Source: Sporolactobacillus vineae DSM 21990 = SL153 (GTDB lineage: Bacteria; Bacillota; Bacilli; Bacillales; Sporolactobacillaceae). From it: a stretch of DNA of 39,657 nt. Below, piece after piece: positions 8,828 through 16,098 of the stretch. A program made the translations under genes and the position numbers. The stretch covers positions 1 to 39,657 of the forward strand of contig NZ_KB899060.1 of the NCBI RefSeq assembly GCF_000377985.1, given 5' to 3'. How positions within the stretch are numbered: position 1 is the first letter of the stretch; every line of letters starts with the position of its first letter. The notes under the pieces were generated by a model. That model searched no databases. It was not told the origin of the DNA and was given only the letters and a program-made list of their open reading frames with translations.

Positions 8828-8977
8828 ACCATTCTCCACCCAGTAAATCCTTCTCCTGAATTTCAGGGACAGCCCTATGATCTTGCGCCTGTCTATGTTC
8901 TGCTTGCTTCAGACGACGGGTCATATATCACGGGCCAGACCATCCATGTCAACGGCGGCCAGACGATGGCGACGTAA
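8828..8977 (+). pseudogene. 3' remnant of a short-chain dehydrogenase (SDR) gene
   Basis: The frame 8828-8977 ends with [20 protein letters not shown], then [17 protein letters not shown] and a stop. This is the C-terminal signature of general-stress SDRs of the YdaD/YhdF kind ([31 protein letters not shown]). Only about the last 50 codons remain; the Rossmann and YxxxK catalytic parts are missing, a TGA closes the frame at 8825-8827 and there is no start or ribosome site. The remnant ends 28 bases before the toxin-antitoxin operator, so the TA module probably arrived with a deletion of the rest of this gene. Confidence 0.85.
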
Positions 8978-9005
8978 CTTCCACTTTTAAGCTGCCAAAG
9001 TTGTT

Positions 9006-9030
9006 GTTATCACCGTTATAACGTGATAAC
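9006..9030 (+). promoter_or_regulatory. Inverted-repeat operator of the toxin-antitoxin operon
   Basis: GTTATCAC (9006-9013) and GTGATAAC (9023-9030) are perfect inverted arms, and a third palindromic octamer GTTATAAC lies between them (9015-9022). The element sits 35 bases before the antitoxin start. AbrB/MazE-type antitoxins usually bind such palindromes to repress their own operon; binding here is inferred. Confidence 0.7.
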
Positions 9031-9064
9031 ATAAGAATGTACTTAACAGGGGAGGTCGAATGCC

Positions 9065-9325
9065 ATGGATGAAATTACCGTTCAGAGGAAACTCATGAAG
9101 ATAGGAAATAGTTGTGGTGCTACTTTCCCGCATGAAATTCTGAAGCACCTCAACGTAAAGCCGGGCGATCAGATCGACTTCAAAATACAAACAGACGGAA
9201 CCGTAACACTTAATAAGAAGGAGAGCACGACTCTGCCCAAGGATGTCGATCCAGACTTCATCAATATGGTTAATGGTATCATTGACAAGTACGATGATGT
9301 CTTCAAGGGCTTGACTACCCGATGA
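9065..9325 (+). CDS. AbrB/MazE-type antitoxin
   Basis: An 86-residue protein whose first 50 residues are a swapped-hairpin AbrB DNA-binding domain: QRKLMKIGNSCGATFPHEIL then NVKPGDQIDFKIQTDGTVTL. The C-terminal tail (about residues 52-86, acidic, ending DKYDDVFKGLTTR) is the likely toxin-neutralising part. The start has GGGGAGGT upstream. The stop overlaps the toxin start by four bases (ATGA). It probably neutralises the Doc-like toxin encoded next and represses the operon through the palindrome at 9006-9030. Confidence 0.9.
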   Translation: MDEITVQRKLMKIGNSCGATFPHEILKHLNVKPGDQIDFKIQTDGTVTLNKKESTTLPKDVDPDFINMVNGIIDKYDDVFKGLTTR

Positions 9326-9723
9326 CCCATTACCTCAGCGAAGAACAAATCATCTATCTGAATGCCTTTTTAATTAGAAACTATTCGCCAAATGAAGATA
9401 CTGGTATCAAAGAAGCGGCACTCTTAAACAGCGCTGTAAATCGGCCAAAGCAGTCGGCATTTGGAAGCGAAGCCTATCCAACGATTTTCAAGAAAGCAGC
9501 CGCCCTGTTTCAGAGTCTGGCTCAGAATCACCCATTTTTTAATGCCAATAAACGAACGGCGTTCGCCGCACTCGAAGCTTTTTTGGAGAAAAACGGGTTC
9601 ACCTTATCCGTTGAAACCCAGGAAGAAATTGATTTTACCGTCGAAGTAGCCGATCAAGAGAACAAAATCGGCATCGCTGGGATCAGTATTTGGATCGAAA
9701 ATCGCTCGAATAAAATTTCATGA
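9322..9723 (+). CDS. Fic/Doc-family toxin (death-on-curing type)
   Basis: A 133-residue Fic-fold toxin. The catalytic motif NHPFFNANKRTAF at about residues 71-83 matches the Doc form HxFxNANKRT, and the preceding helices (EEQIIYLNAFLI; KEAALLNSAVNRP) are typical of the family. Doc toxins phosphorylate EF-Tu and block translation; AMPylation would be the alternative for other Fic proteins. It overlaps the AbrB-type antitoxin by ATGA. The stop lies only two bases from the end of a DJ-1/PfpI remnant on the other strand, so the module is packed between broken genes. Confidence 0.93.
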   Translation: MTHYLSEEQIIYLNAFLIRNYSPNEDTGIKEAALLNSAVNRPKQSAFGSEAYPTIFKKAAALFQSLAQNHPFFNANKRTAFAALEAFLEKNGFTLSVETQEEIDFTVEVADQENKIGIAGISIWIENRSNKIS

Positions 9724-9724
9724 G

Positions 9725-9883
9725 TCATCGGGACATAAATGAACTGACAGCCTGCCGCTGAAATCCGCAGGTGACCACTTCCACATCGTATCCATAATCA
9801 TTCCGGGCCCAGCCCATCACATCAACAAACACACTGAACTCCATCGTTTCAAAACCCTTGGCTAACAGAAGAAGTATTTTCAT
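9725..9883 (-). pseudogene. 5' remnant of a DJ-1/PfpI family gene
   Basis: From an ATG at 9883 with GGAGGGTG upstream, the minus strand reads [20 protein letters not shown], then [20 protein letters not shown], and stops after 52 codons. The first 40 residues are the typical DJ-1/PfpI N-terminus (beta strand, GFE(x)ME helix, then VEVVT). The family is usually 170-200 residues with a nucleophilic-elbow cysteine near residue 100, which is missing here. The coding end is fused to unrelated sequence at the 3' end of the Doc gene, which marks a deletion or insertion junction. Confidence 0.82.
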
Positions 9884-9913
9884 GCGCACCCTCCGGATGG
9901 TTGCGGTTATTTC

Positions 9914-10438
9914 TCAGTCCATGTTAAGCTCGTAGGCCATTCTTTTACCTTCAGGCGTCTGATCAATGAAAATGTCACCGCGGTAGACGAAATTGAAGTC
10001 CTTAATCAGCTTTTGCATCCGGACATTAACCTCATGTGTATCGATCCGGAAATTTCTGAATCCCTTTAAATACCCGATCGAAATCAGATTTGAGAACATA
10101 AACTTGCTCAGGTGCATCCCTCTGAACTTTGAAGAAATCGCTACCCGGTGAATCGTTGCATAGCGTTCTTCCTGTTGATGCCATGAACCTTTTTCAATTT
10201 TTATGTACGTGGGTTCCGGCTCAGTCAGAAGTGTTGATGTACCGGCAACTTGATTACCGACCATCAGCACCCAGCAGCGACTTTTTAAAATATCACTCTT
10301 CAGCAGCTCTCTGTTCGGACTGCCGTCCTGCCACTGAGTGCTGCCATCTCGTTTTAAAAGTTGTTTGGCATCATCGATGATCGCCATGATTGCATTTAAA
10401 TCATCGGCGGATGCCATTCTAACGTAGATATTGGCCAT
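9914..10438 (-). CDS. GNAT-family N-acetyltransferase
   Basis: A 174-residue acetyltransferase of the GNAT fold. It begins IYVRMASADDLNAIMAIIDD, has the beta4 and acetyl-CoA loop region YATIHRVAISSKFRGMHLSK (with a degenerate Q/RxxGxG/A) and ends with the NFRIDTHEVNVRMQKLIKDF helix found in GNATs of this subfamily. The substrate is unknown. Start 10438 is preferred to ATG 10453 because GGAAGGG would be too close to the latter; both are possible. It is transcribed away from the toxin-antitoxin pair. Confidence 0.85.
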   Translation of the reverse strand: MANIYVRMASADDLNAIMAIIDDAKQLLKRDGSTQWQDGSPNRELLKSDILKSRCWVLMVGNQVAGTSTLLTEPEPTYIKIEKGSWHQQEERYATIHRVAISSKFRGMHLSKFMFSNLISIGYLKGFRNFRIDTHEVNVRMQKLIKDFNFVYRGDIFIDQTPEGKRMAYELNMD

Positions 10439-10581
10439 AGTAAGTTGAAACATCCCTTCCGTGTGACCGCACGCCAGCAAGAGCTTCTGCCATTTGATGA
10501 TGCTGATGCGACAGTTTGTTTGATCCTTATTATATTAGCTGGAACACTCAAATTCTATAGAGCATCAGGCAAACAATACAG

Positions 10582-11459
10582 TCAGTCTGCTTTTCTAATG
10601 GGAATCACTTGTGCAGCATCAAAGTACCGCTTCTTCGATTGCATATAGCGGTCAAAGAAGCTCTTGTCTAAGCCGAATAAATTAGCAAGAAACACAGGAG
10701 TGATGTGAAACTCAGATTCCAGATCAGAAACAGAAACAATATACTTATCGAGAATGAGCTGCAGCAGGGATTTGACCCGGCCCGGACGAATCGGCGGCAG
10801 CTGATCATCCAGAGGTTCGAACGTCCTGTACCCTTTTTTGTTCAGCTGCCCAAAGAAATAGCGATTTTCCTGATAAGTCATCAGCCCTAATTTGTAAGCA
10901 CGGTATTCCAAAGCAACCAGCGAAAATATTTGCGTTTCATCTCGATATAGTAATCCGGATTGGAATGTCTTGGCAGTTCAGCAAAGTCCCGTTTGAATTC
11001 CGCCTCTGGCAGCAGAAAGTCAGAGGCAAATTCATTCGCCTGCTGCTCGATCTGCTTGTGCTCTTGTCTGGTCAGTGTGTCCATATCAACGGTCGTATGA
11101 AGCAGAAGATGACCGAGCTCATGAGCCAGATCAAAGTTTCTGCGAACAGCCGATTTTTTGATATTTCCCAGAATGATGAATGAGCGCCCATCGTCCGTGA
11201 TGGTGCTGTAGGCATCAATTTCCGGACCAAGGTTCTTTTCAACAATGTAGATGCCGCTCATCTCAAGTGCATACATCAAATCTTTATTATGTTGGAGCCT
11301 GATAAATTTTCTTGCCAGATTGGCTGTCTGAGTAATTCTTTGATCGACCGGCTGATCGGGATTGGACCGCAACATTTCCATTGCCTTTTGCCGGAGTACA
11401 GTGATCGCTGAATCCGGCGCCATTAAATAATTTTCAAAAAAGCTGATGTAGTAATCCAC
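10582..11459 (-). pseudogene. ImmA/IrrE-family metallopeptidase, frameshifted
   Basis: Two frames together make one ImmA/IrrE protein. The first (11459-10887) has the zinc-peptidase motif DLAHELGHLLLH and ANEFASDFLLP. It then runs out of frame after EMKRKYF. The second frame (to 10582) resumes with LEYRAYKLGLM, LNKKGYRTFEPLDD and a C-terminal helical domain, exactly the usual continuation. The break maps to the A run at 10923-10926 (T run on the coding strand), where one extra base would restore KYFSLVALEYRAYKLG. Relatives cleave phage or ICE repressors, often beside an XRE regulator; none is seen here. A real mutation and a sequencing error cannot be told apart. Confidence 0.82.
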
Positions 11460-11663
11460 ATAGCTAATATAAGTTAACTCAAGCTATGCTTTTTTCCGTG
11501 GCCGCCATTAACTATCGCTAATGATAGAAATGATTCGACACAAAATTTATTGACAATTTTTTGCAAGCGTCAAATTTATAAATTTCTATTTGTGCTTTTA
11601 CGTCAATACCAATAAATTCATTCCTGATGAAAATACTCAAAAATGATATTATATAATGTTTGA
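11460..11663. promoter_or_regulatory. AT-rich spacer with inverted repeats before the ImmA-like gene
   Basis: The spacer between the ImmA-like start and the Hsp70 stop holds an imperfect palindrome (CTATCGCTAATGATAG near 11513-11528) and a wider inverted pair CATAGCT/AGCTATG spanning about 11456-11485 next to the GTG start. On the minus strand TTGACG followed 17 bases later by ATAAAT could be a promoter for the ImmA-like gene. These are by-eye candidates only. Confidence 0.35.
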
Positions 11664-13148
11664 TTAATTAGCTCGAGAAGGAAATTTCCCCATCCGGTCT
11701 TCTTTATTAATAACTACTTTAACCACATTATTATTCTCCATATTTTTCCCTTTCACAGTAAGGATTCCGTTTGCATCTAGTATAAATGTCACTTCAATCT
11801 GTGCTTGCCCAGCTGGTAGGGGTGGTAATCCTGGAATCTCTAATAGACCTAGGACATAGTTCTCGGAGGCTTTCTCAGATTCTCCTTGTGCAATATGAGA
11901 TGAAATCATAGTTTGATTATCTTGGGTAGTATGATAAATTCCTGAGTTTGTATAAGGAATTGGTGTATTCCTTGGAATCAAAACTGAGAACCCATCATTC
12001 ACAATCTCAATGCCTAAAGACATTGGAGTCACGTCAACAAGATCTATAGCATTTGAATCTGAACCTGACATGTCAGAGAGTGATTCACCAAGAATCGCAG
12101 CACCTATAGCTACTGCTTCATCAGGATTTACAACGAAGTTAATTGGCTTATGCGTGATCTTTCTAACAAAATCTTGTACATAAGGAATTCTTGTTGATCC
12201 ACCATTCATGACAATCAAGTCTATATCCTTCAGAGATATTTTTGCAAGTTCTAGGGCTTTTTTTACAGGTTCTTCAGTACGCTGCACCAAGTCCTGAATC
12301 AAGTCGTTAAACGTTTCTCTCGTGAGGGTGCTTTCGAAGTTTATTGGAATGTTTGTCGATGGGTTAATTGATAGGAATGGGATTGTTATTTCGCATTTAG
12401 TTTGTGCACTCAACGACTTCTTTGCTTTTTCAGCTTCTTCTTTAAGTCTAATCTGAACACGCTTATCAGACGTCAGGTCAATGTTAAATTCACTTTTGAT
12501 CTGAGCATTTATCCATTTCACAATTAATAAATCAAAATCATCACCACCCAGTTTGTTGTCGCCATCCGTTGCTAGGACCTCATAAATCCCTTCTTCTAAT
12601 TGAAGTATTGAAACATCAAAAGTCCCTCCACCGAGGTCGTAAACCAATATATTAACCGATCCTGATCTCGTCTTCTTATTCGCCCCGAAGGCAATTGCAG
12701 CTGCTGTTGGTTCATTCAACACCCTTTCAACCTTGAGACCGGCCAGTTCCCCAGCCTTCTTAGTAGCTGTACGTTGATCATCATTGAAGTAAGCAGGTAC
12801 AGTGATAATTGCTTTATTGATTGTCTCACCAGTATGCTGTTCAGCTACTTCTTTTAAATACTTTAGTATTTCTGAAGAAATTTCTTCAGGTGAATATTTA
12901 GTTTCATTAACTTGAACGGTATAATTAGGCTCACCCATATGTCTTTTTATGGAAGCAAAAGTGTTAGGATTTATGGCTAATTGATTTTTTGCCGGTTCGC
13001 CAACAATGATCTCACCATCCTTAAAGGATACAACAGACGGAGTAACTCTGTTTCCGTTTTTATTTTCTAATATTTTTGGCTCCCCATCTTCATAGATTGC
13101 TAGGGCAGAATTTGTTGTTCCCAAATCGATACCTAGTGTAAGAGACAT
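11664..13148 (-). CDS. Lidless Hsp70 (DnaK-like) chaperone
   Basis: A 494-residue Hsp70. The nucleotide-binding domain (about 1-365) has all signatures: GIDLGTTNSALAIY, VPAYFNDDQRTATKKAGELA, NEPTAAAIAFG, VYDLGGGTFDVSIL and IVMNGGSTRIPYVQDFVR. A beta substrate-binding domain follows (VTPMSLGIEIVNDGFSVLIP, then GLLEIPGLPPLPAGQAQIEV, FILDANGILTVKGK). The protein stops after this domain, about 110 residues short of housekeeping DnaK, so the helical lid is absent. The neighbours are a J-like membrane protein, a small membrane protein and a DNA-binding protein, not grpE/hrcA. AT-rich coding sequence suggests transfer. It is a dedicated accessory chaperone, not the general DnaK; the client is unknown. 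Confidence 0.93.
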   Translation of the reverse strand: MSLTLGIDLGTTNSALAIYEDGEPKILENKNGNRVTPSVVSFKDGEIIVGEPAKNQLAINPNTFASIKRHMGEPNYTVQVNETKYSPEEISSEILKYLKEVAEQHTGETINKAIITVPAYFNDDQRTATKKAGELAGLKVERVLNEPTAAAIAFGANKKTRSGSVNILVYDLGGGTFDVSILQLEEGIYEVLATDGDNKLGGDDFDLLIVKWINAQIKSEFNIDLTSDKRVQIRLKEEAEKAKKSLSAQTKCEITIPFLSINPSTNIPINFESTLTRETFNDLIQDLVQRTEEPVKKALELAKISLKDIDLIVMNGGSTRIPYVQDFVRKITHKPINFVVNPDEAVAIGAAILGESLSDMSGSDSNAIDLVDVTPMSLGIEIVNDGFSVLIPRNTPIPYTNSGIYHTTQDNQTMISSHIAQGESEKASENYVLGLLEIPGLPPLPAGQAQIEVTFILDANGILTVKGKNMENNNVVKVVINKEDRMGKFPSRAN

Positions 13149-13152
13149 CTTT

Positions 13153-13989
13153 TTAGCTCCTTTTTAACTTTTTGATTTTTTGATAGGCTTTATTGATATC
13201 ACTTATGTGTGTATTAAGGCTAATTATTTTTTCATCACCTTCTGAGAATCCTTGACTTGTAAGGAATTTTATTTCAAGACTCAACTCTTTTTTGGATGAT
13301 TTATATGCTTGAATGGTTTCCTTCCAAGTACTATTTTCATCAATACCAAGTATTTTGAAAGGGGATACTTTCTTAGCTTCTTCGTTTTCCCTTTCTCTTT
13401 GTTCGAGATTGCGTTTTATCCTTTCTTGTTGCTCAAGAATCCTCTTAGAATTGCTCTCTTCTCTATTTTTTTCTCTTTCTTCTCTTTCTTCTCTTTCTTC
13501 TCTTTCTCTTTCCTCTTCTTTCTTTTCTCTATAATTCTTCTCTTTGTGGCTTTCATAATCGTGTTGTTTTTGAAGATGTTTACGTTCTATTTCTCTGTAA
13601 AATTCAAATTGCCATGCGACAGATACCCACCATTTAGATATATAATCGTAAATCCATTTAACAAATGGAATTTGAAGCTGATTTCTTAGTAGGATCGCCA
13701 GAATAATGAGCAATAATTCAGGAAACAATGTAATTAAAAGGGGCTTCCATGCACCTAATGCTAGTACAAGAATAGCAAACGGCAAAACTATTTTCGCGGA
13801 TAAGCGCGAAGAACCTAAAAATAGTAATAGAAGGCCAAAACTTTGTATAAACAAAGCGAGCAAAAGCGGCAAGAATAAATTAACATAAAATCCTGTGAGA
13901 GAACCATGATACAAAAAATATCCTATTAGTAATTCAGGAATAACATACTTTCGATTTGATTTGAAATTCTCCACAATAGATCTAAGCAT
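13153..13989 (-). CDS. Membrane-anchored J-domain-like protein lacking HPD
   Basis: A 278-residue protein. Three to four hydrophobic segments lie near residues 15-30, 35-58, 64-79 and 82-101, followed by a very charged Glu/Arg/Lys coiled coil (about 127-205, with EER repeats from a 9-base microsatellite at 13472-13507). The C-terminal 70 residues look like a J domain: SPFKILGIDENSTWKETIQA resembles helices I-II and DINKAYQKIKKL helix III. The HPD tripeptide that stimulates Hsp70 ATPase is not present (the loop reads LSLEIKFLTSQ). It lies four bases upstream of the Hsp70 gene, so the two are probably partners at the membrane. The start is ATG 13989 behind TTGGAG; GTG 14037, overlapping the upstream gene, is the alternative. 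Confidence 0.7.
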   Translation of the reverse strand: MLRSIVENFKSNRKYVIPELLIGYFLYHGSLTGFYVNLFLPLLLALFIQSFGLLLLFLGSSRLSAKIVLPFAILVLALGAWKPLLITLFPELLLIILAILLRNQLQIPFVKWIYDYISKWWVSVAWQFEFYREIERKHLQKQHDYESHKEKNYREKKEEEREREEREEREEREKNREESNSKRILEQQERIKRNLEQRERENEEAKKVSPFKILGIDENSTWKETIQAYKSSKKELSLEIKFLTSQGFSEGDEKIISLNTHISDINKAYQKIKKLKRS

Positions 13990-14011
13990 TAGAATTGTGC
14001 TCCAATCTGCC

Positions 14012-14278
14012 TTATTTATGAAATCTTTCTTTTTCACGCCTCTCTTGTCTCAAAGCTTCTCGAAAAGTCCTATAATTTTTACCATAAAGCATTGAGTCAG
14101 TCATATCTTCCACCTCACCATTCACATGGCCAAAGGTCTTATCAAGACTTCTTTTCCCGAAAAATACTACTTTAAAAATCAAAAATAATATTACCTTTAT
14201 GACTACAAAAACTGCCCTTGTGAATGTCACTAGAAATCTAAAAAATGCTTTTAACATTATTAATAAATTATCTTTCAT
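14012..14278 (-). CDS. Small membrane protein of the Hsp70 cassette
   Basis: An 88-residue protein with one long or two short hydrophobic segments (about residues 10-38, AFFRFLVTFTRAVFVVIKVI onward) and a basic, charged C-terminal tail (REALRQERREKERFHK). No family is recognised. The start at 14278 is chosen because AGGAAG lies upstream; the frame is open further but without support. It is directly upstream of the J-like gene and in the same orientation, so it likely belongs to the same transcript. It may be a membrane partner or adaptor for the J-like protein, which is inference only. Confidence 0.55.
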   Translation of the reverse strand: MKDNLLIMLKAFFRFLVTFTRAVFVVIKVILFLIFKVVFFGKRSLDKTFGHVNGEVEDMTDSMLYGKNYRTFREALRQERREKERFHK

Positions 14279-14431
14279 GACACATCGCTTCCTAATTTTT
14301 TCTTTGTTTAAGAATTGATTATACATGATGTAATACCACTCATTACAGATCATCAAGGAAAATTTACGGATTAACAACTCTTTCATGAGTAACTATACGA
14401 GTAACCACATTCATTTATCTTATCGGAAAAA

Positions 14432-14629
14432 TTAGTCTATTATTAAAATATGATTTGCCTGAAGTGAATTCTTTTGTATACGTCCGTCACCCCACTGATT
14501 TTTCGCATGGAAAAAGGTAGCAGCCAAATTAGGATGATTTAGTGAGCGATATAACGTATCCTCGTAAGGTAAATTAAAAATTCTAGCGCAGTCATCGAAT
14601 ATTTTACTTATTATCAAAAAGTTCCCCAA
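14432..14629 (-). CDS. Small hypothetical protein or gene remnant
   Basis: An open frame of 65 codons from a TTG at 14629 that overlaps the end of the preceding gene by 26 bases. The peptide (CARIFNLPYEDTLYRSLNHP, then AATFFHAKNQWGDGRIQ) has an amino-acid composition like a real protein but is not recognised, and its start has no clear ribosome site. It may be the tail of a degraded gene fused to the upstream region, or translated by coupling. Confidence 0.3.
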   Translation of the reverse strand: MGNFLIISKIFDDCARIFNLPYEDTLYRSLNHPNLAATFFHAKNQWGDGRIQKNSLQANHILIID

Positions 14630-15074
14630 TTAAACTTGCCTGATGTTCAATTTCGTCCTCAAGCAGGGCAACAAGTTCTTCTGTTTTTTTCTGTAGCTCA
14701 ATATGAGTTATTTGTTTGGACTGGTCAGAATCCATCTGATTATAAATTCTTTTTAAAGTCGCGATTTCTTCTTTTTTTTGAGCAATTTTTATACTGTCCA
14801 AATCAATAAAGTGTTCGAGATCAACATATAATGGCGGATTACCTGGGTCAAAGCCTAATTCCTCTTCTGATATTTTTAGTGATAATAGATTGGATCCATC
14901 ATCGGTGATTACAGTCACTAGTTGTTTTACTCCACTAATCTTCTTCTTCCTCATATATTTTTCATTATGAGGCAAATATTTCTTGACTTTGCGACGAAAG
15001 GTGGATTCCTTCATATCGAATTTCTTAGCGAGTTCCTTAATTGTGTAATATTGCTCTTCATCTGGCATTTTCAT
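14604..15074 (-). CDS. Helix-turn-helix protein with C-terminal coiled coil
   Basis: A 156-residue protein. The N-terminus YYTIKELAKKFDMKESTFRR is a helix-turn-helix of the MerR/excisionase kind (TIKELA...STFRRKV) followed by a basic stretch (KYMRKKKIS). The second half is a predicted coiled coil rich in Glu, Lys and Gln (IAQKKEEIATLKRIYNQ; QKKTEELVALLEDEIEHQ). This layout occurs in plasmid- and element-encoded DNA-binding proteins. The ATG has GGAGGGAGG upstream. It is the first gene of the AT-rich minus-strand cassette and may regulate it; that role is inferred. Confidence 0.7.
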   Translation of the reverse strand: MKMPDEEQYYTIKELAKKFDMKESTFRRKVKKYLPHNEKYMRKKKISGVKQLVTVITDDGSNLLSLKISEEELGFDPGNPPLYVDLEHFIDLDSIKIAQKKEEIATLKRIYNQMDSDQSKQITHIELQKKTEELVALLEDEIEHQASLIGELFDNK

Positions 15075-15198
15075 CGTCCTCCCTCCTAGATCAACTTAAT
15101 GGGCTTAAACTATTTCAAATTACCTTAATTCAACATTTAACTAGTTATTCTTTCCGTTAAAATATGCATTGCTGCTAATTTGGAACAACTTCATTCCA

Positions 15199-15744
15199 TC
15201 ACTCCTTCTCCAAATTCTCTAATTCCTGATAATAATCTTTCCGGTACTTGTCAAACTCTTTAACCATGTTCTGCCCATTGTCATCGATCGGCTGATGTTT
15301 AAACTGTCTGATCAGATTGAACAGGCAAATCTCGCACAGAGTGAATGAGATAATCGACTCGTCAAACGGGCTGCCATAGGCAAACCTGACAGTAAACTCA
15401 TTGAAATAGTTGCCTATGAAGAAAGTCGAATCTGCATAATGATAGACACGCCCGCAACAATCACATCGGAACATTCTTTGCGGTTTGATATCCGGATGGC
15501 TATTGATTACAGTCAATCCCTGACGATGCAGAGCGATGAGAAAATAGTCATAAATGAGCTGACCGTATTTATGTGCGATAACCGCTGCATGGTCAAATTC
15601 CTCGATGTTTATGTCTCCCGCTTCGAGCTCTACAGTAACATTTTTCAATTTTTCTCGGACCTCATAGACCACTTCTCCTGAAAAAATCATCTGGTAAAGT
15701 TCATCGCAAATACCCTGTGTGTACTTATTTATCGATTTCGTCAT
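15199..15744 (-). CDS. Hypothetical protein with CxxC zinc-binding-like pairs
   Basis: A 181-residue protein not assigned to a family. It contains two cysteine pairs, CDCCGRVYHY at about residue 94 and FTLCEICLFN at about 135, that together could bind zinc. The N-terminus (KYTQGICDELYQMIFSGEVV) and C-terminus (YRKDYYQELENLEKE) are charged helices. The start ATG has AAGGGGAC upstream. It is monocistronic within the accessory region and upstream of the helix-turn-helix gene. The function is unknown; phage- or element-encoded genes often have such small zinc modules. Confidence 0.6.
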   Translation of the reverse strand: MTKSINKYTQGICDELYQMIFSGEVVYEVREKLKNVTVELEAGDINIEEFDHAAVIAHKYGQLIYDYFLIALHRQGLTVINSHPDIKPQRMFRCDCCGRVYHYADSTFFIGNYFNEFTVRFAYGSPFDESIISFTLCEICLFNLIRQFKHQPIDDNGQNMVKEFDKYRKDYYQELENLEKE

Positions 15745-16098
15745 TGGTACTGTCCCCTTACCTTTTATAGAGAATAGAGTTTCACGGCCCCGAATATTTG
15801 ATCCAGAATGGCCTGCTTATGCGGCTGACTAATCTTAATGATCATTCCACATGATATTAACTATTTAAGATACCATTATACTTTTTTCATCTATTTATAT
15901 CAAACTCAATTTTTATATAATTGTTGTATTTTGATAGATAATGTAATATAACTATTGGTGCAGTGAAGCAAAGAATATGTATCCTATTCAAATTAACCCA
16001 TGTCATTCGATATAAAGAATGATAGGATTTCTTCATTTCTGTTTTGTAACGTTTCAGAGAAACTGGCAATTAATAGCGATAAAAAGGGAGAGAGAAAC
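15745..16098 (+). promoter_or_regulatory. Intergenic region with promoter of the first lipoprotein gene
   Basis: This 354-base AT-rich stretch separates the divergent CxxC-protein and lipoprotein genes. TTGTTG at 15921-15926 and TAATAT at 15944-15949, 17 bases apart, form a plausible sigma-A promoter for the lipoprotein gene. That would leave a leader of about 140 bases, in which no known riboswitch is seen. No other gene is visible. Confidence 0.5.

Noticed and set aside
11664-13148. The Hsp70 as the housekeeping dnaK
   Set aside because: It lacks the lid, has no hrcA/grpE/dnaJ neighbours and lies in AT-rich accessory DNA.
13309-13689. A 126-codon plus frame full of Phe and Ser opposite the J-like gene
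   Set aside because: It arises from the Glu/Arg microsatellite of the J-like gene read on the other strand.
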